Below, piece by piece: positions 4,646 through 6,419 of a stretch of DNA of 6,419 bases; within the stretch, counting starts at the first letter, position 1; the number at the start of each line of letters is the position of its first letter. A program made the translations under genes and the position numbers. Below the pieces are notes generated by a model. It did no database searches, had not been told where the DNA came from, and was given only the letters and a program-made list of their open reading frames with translations. The DNA is from Pseudomonadota bacterium (GTDB lineage: Bacteria; Pseudomonadota; Alphaproteobacteria; Acetobacterales; Acetobacteraceae). Where the stretch lies: assembly GCA_021845835.1 (NCBI GenBank), contig JAJZVE010000274.1, forward strand, positions 1-6,419. Direction: 5' to 3'.

Positions 4646-5386
4646 ATGATCCTGCGCTCCTTCCTCCATCGCGACCCGGTTGCGGTCTCCTACCTGTTCG
4701 GCTGCGGCGGCGAGGCGATGGCCGCGGCGGTTGATCCGCTGGGGCCGATCGAGCCGTATCTGGAAGCCGCCGAACAAACCGGCATGCGCATCCGCTACGT
4801 GATCGACACACATCTCCACGCCGATCACCGCTCCGCGGCGCGCGAGCTCGCCGCCGCCGCCGGCGCGCCCTACGTGCTGCACGCCTCCGCCGCCACCGGT
4901 TTTCCGTTCCACGGCGCGGCCGATGGCGACGTGCTCGACCTCGGCAATGTGACGGCCGAGGTATGGCACATCCCCGGCCACACCCCCGAACACATCGCGC
5001 TGCTGGTCACCGACCACACGCGGGCCGAGGAACCCTGGTTCGTGCTGACCGGTCACACCTTGATGGCCGGCGATCTCGGCCGCACCGAGCTCGCTACCAG
5101 CGCCGAGGCCGGCGCGCGCGCCCTGTTCGCCAGCGCACGACGGTTGAAGGCGCTGCCCGACTATGTGGACGTGCTGCCGGGCGCCTATGCCGGCTCGGTC
5201 TGCGGCCGGCGGCTCAGCGGCAAGCCGAGCTCGACGATCGGGTTCGAGCGGCGCCACAACGAAGCGTTCGGAATCGACAACGAAGCGGACTTCGTGCGCT
5301 TCATGTTGGAAGAGATCCCGCCGCCGCCGCCGGAGGCCGCGGTGCTGCGTGCCGCCAATGCCGGCCGCGCCCTGACGCCGGCCTGA
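4646..5386 (+). CDS. Metallo-beta-lactamase-fold enzyme, probable ETHE1-like persulfide dioxygenase
   Basis: This 246-residue soluble cytoplasmic protein has the MBL-fold metal motif THLHADH (His56, His58, Asp60, His61), His112 in HIPGHTPEH and Asp143 in LMAGDLGRTE. These match the 2-His-1-Asp iron site of ETHE1 (His79, His135, Asp154 in the human enzyme). ETHE1-type enzymes oxidise glutathione persulfide to sulfite with O2 during sulfide detoxification. The C-terminal motif reads LPGAYAGSVCGR, with Ala180 where many MBL proteins have a His; this would remove a second-metal ligand and suits a mononuclear iron enzyme. SGKPSSTIGFERRHN (191-205) is typical of this subfamily. The strong AGGGAGG site fixes the ATG at 4646. 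Its divergent ArsR-rhodanese neighbour and the MFS gene following after 6 bases support a sulfur role. A hydrolase activity cannot be excluded. Confidence 0.88.
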   Translation: MILRSFLHRDPVAVSYLFGCGGEAMAAAVDPLGPIEPYLEAAEQTGMRIRYVIDTHLHADHRSAARELAAAAGAPYVLHASAATGFPFHGAADGDVLDLGNVTAEVWHIPGHTPEHIALLVTDHTRAEEPWFVLTGHTLMAGDLGRTELATSAEAGARALFASARRLKALPDYVDVLPGAYAGSVCGRRLSGKPSSTIGFERRHNEAFGIDNEADFVRFMLEEIPPPPPEAAVLRAANAGRALTPA

Positions 5387-5392
5387 CCCCCG

Positions 5393-6419
5393 ATGGACGC
5401 CGTGGCGTTCGCGCACCGACCCGGCATTCGCGTCAACCTCGGCCAGTTCGCGCTGCAGACCGTGCAGGTCTTCTGCGTCGGCCTGACGGTGGGCATGGAG
5501 CGCACCGTGCTGCCCGCGCTCGCGCCGGAGTTCGGCGTGGCGAAGGGCGCCTACCTGTTCCTGGCCTCCTTCGTGCTGTCGTTCGGCCTGGTGAAGGGCG
5601 CGCTCAATTTCGTCGCCGGCAGCCTGTCCGACCAGATCGGACGCAAGCGGGTGATGCTGGCGGGCTGGCTCGCCGGACTGCCGATCCCGCTGCTGATCTT
5701 CTTCGCGCCCAACTGGTGGTGGATCATCGCCGCCAACGTGTTCCTCGGCGTGAACCAGGCGTTCACCTGGACCATGACGGTGACCAGCCAGGTCGATCTC
5801 GCCGGCAGCCACCAGCGCGGGCTCGCGGTCGGCATCAACGAGGCGGCGGGATACGCGGCGGTCGGGCTGGCCGGAATAGGCACCAGCTATCTCGCAGCGC
5901 TGTACGGGCCGCGCTGGGCGCTGCTGGTGTTCGGCCTCGCGGTGATCGCGGGCGCGCTGATCCTGCTCGCGGGCGTGCGCGACACCTTGGCCTGGGTGCA
6001 CGCCGAGCACGCGCAGACGACCCCGTCGAACGCCACGCCGACGGCGATGCCCCACTGGGGCGAGGCGTTCCTCCTGGTCTCCTTCCGCGACGCGACCTAC
6101 CGCGCCCTGTGCCAGGGCGGCGTGGCGAACAAGATCGCCGATACGCTGGTCTGGGCCCTGTTCCCGGTCTATTTCCGCGCCCGCCACCTGGGCGTGGTGC
6201 AGATCGGCTGGCTCACCGGGATCTACGCCATGGTGTGGGGCCTGTCGCAGCTCTGGACCGGGCATCTGGCCGACCGGATCGGCCGCAAGCCCCCGGTGGT
6301 CGCGGGGTTCTTCCTGCTCGCGCTGGGGATCGCGGTCACGGCGGCCGCCAGCAGCGTGCTGGTGTGGGAGATCGCGGCGGTGGTGATGGGCGTCGGCATG
6401 GCCCTGCTCTATCCGAACC
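5393..6419 (+). CDS. Major facilitator superfamily (MFS) transporter, C-terminus cut off by window edge
   Basis: The open frame runs from ATG 5393 through the right edge and gives 342 residues, so roughly 60-80 of a usual 400-420 are missing. MFS features are clear: the loop 2-3 signature GSLSDQIGRKRVM (76-88), its second-half copy GHLADRIGRKPP (290-301), RGLAVGINEAAGYAAVGLAG (142-161) in the fourth/fifth helix area, and a central polar loop near 196-222 between the two six-helix halves. It is an inner-membrane secondary transporter. The substrate is not evident. It starts 6 bases after the persulfide-dioxygenase-like gene with no strong ribosome site (only CCCCCG), suggesting coupled translation. 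From context it may export sulfite, thiosulfate or another sulfur product, which is inference only. A long open frame on the opposite strand here (4598-6265) is the codon-bias mirror of these two genes. Confidence 0.9.
   Translation, partial: MDAVAFAHRPGIRVNLGQFALQTVQVFCVGLTVGMERTVLPALAPEFGVAKGAYLFLASFVLSFGLVKGALNFVAGSLSDQIGRKRVMLAGWLAGLPIPLLIFFAPNWWWIIAANVFLGVNQAFTWTMTVTSQVDLAGSHQRGLAVGINEAAGYAAVGLAGIGTSYLAALYGPRWALLVFGLAVIAGALILLAGVRDTLAWVHAEHAQTTPSNATPTAMPHWGEAFLLVSFRDATYRALCQGGVANKIADTLVWALFPVYFRARHLGVVQIGWLTGIYAMVWGLSQLWTGHLADRIGRKPPVVAGFFLLALGIAVTAAASSVLVWEIAAVVMGVGMALLYPN

Noticed and set aside
4598..6265. Long minus-strand open frame (555 codons) opposite the MBL-fold and MFS genes
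   Set aside because: Its translation is low-complexity, rich in Arg, Gly, His and Gln, with no family features. The plus strand encodes two clear proteins there; this is a GC-bias mirror frame.
1..6419. Search for CRISPR arrays, tRNA/rRNA genes, transposases and attachment sites
   Set aside because: No regularly spaced repeats, RNA gene hallmarks, transposase motifs or terminal inverted repeats were seen by eye.

Overview
The window is GC-rich (third codon positions are mostly G or C) and densely packed. It looks like chromosomal or accessory DNA of a metal- and sulfur-exposed proteobacterium. A Tat-exported high-potential iron-sulfur protein (HiPIP), an ArsR-rhodanese fusion and a persulfide-dioxygenase-like enzyme together fit an acidophilic or phototrophic alpha-/gamma-proteobacterium, for example an Acetobacteraceae relative. 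This placement is inferred from gene content only.

Layout: (1) Positions 1-1165 hold a divergent metal-efflux pair. The N-terminal 200 residues of a Zn/Cd/Pb-type P1B ATPase run off the left edge on the minus strand. A MerR-family regulator (677-1165, plus) faces away from it, and a textbook MerR-type promoter (19-bp spacer carrying a dyad) lies between them and points at the ATPase. (2) Positions 1210-4545 hold a minus-strand run of genes that reads as one or two operons. In transcription order these are: ArsR-family repressor fused to a rhodanese domain; a 42-residue one-helix membrane protein overlapping it by 4 bases; a DUF1326 protein with a cysteine-rich N-terminus; a DUF2182 polytopic membrane protein; a 323-base gap with a possible 43-codon ORF; an exported SHOCT-domain membrane protein; and a Tat-exported HiPIP with an unusual Met/Gly-rich insertion. 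(3) Positions 4646-6419 hold a plus-strand unit, divergent from the fusion regulator: an ETHE1-like metallo-beta-lactamase-fold enzyme (probable persulfide dioxygenase) and a truncated major facilitator superfamily (MFS) transporter starting 6 bases after it.

How the genes may work together: the ArsR-rhodanese protein is well placed to sense reactive sulfur (persulfide) and control both divergent units from one 100-base intergenic region. That region holds a strong minus-strand promoter (TTGACA-N17-CTAGAT), a weaker plus-strand promoter and an imperfect dyad overlapping both -10 elements. The plus-strand unit would oxidise persulfide and possibly export a sulfur compound. The minus-strand unit joins Cys- and Met-rich envelope proteins of unknown function to a periplasmic electron carrier. 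That combination is the least explained part of the window and the best candidate for an undescribed system.
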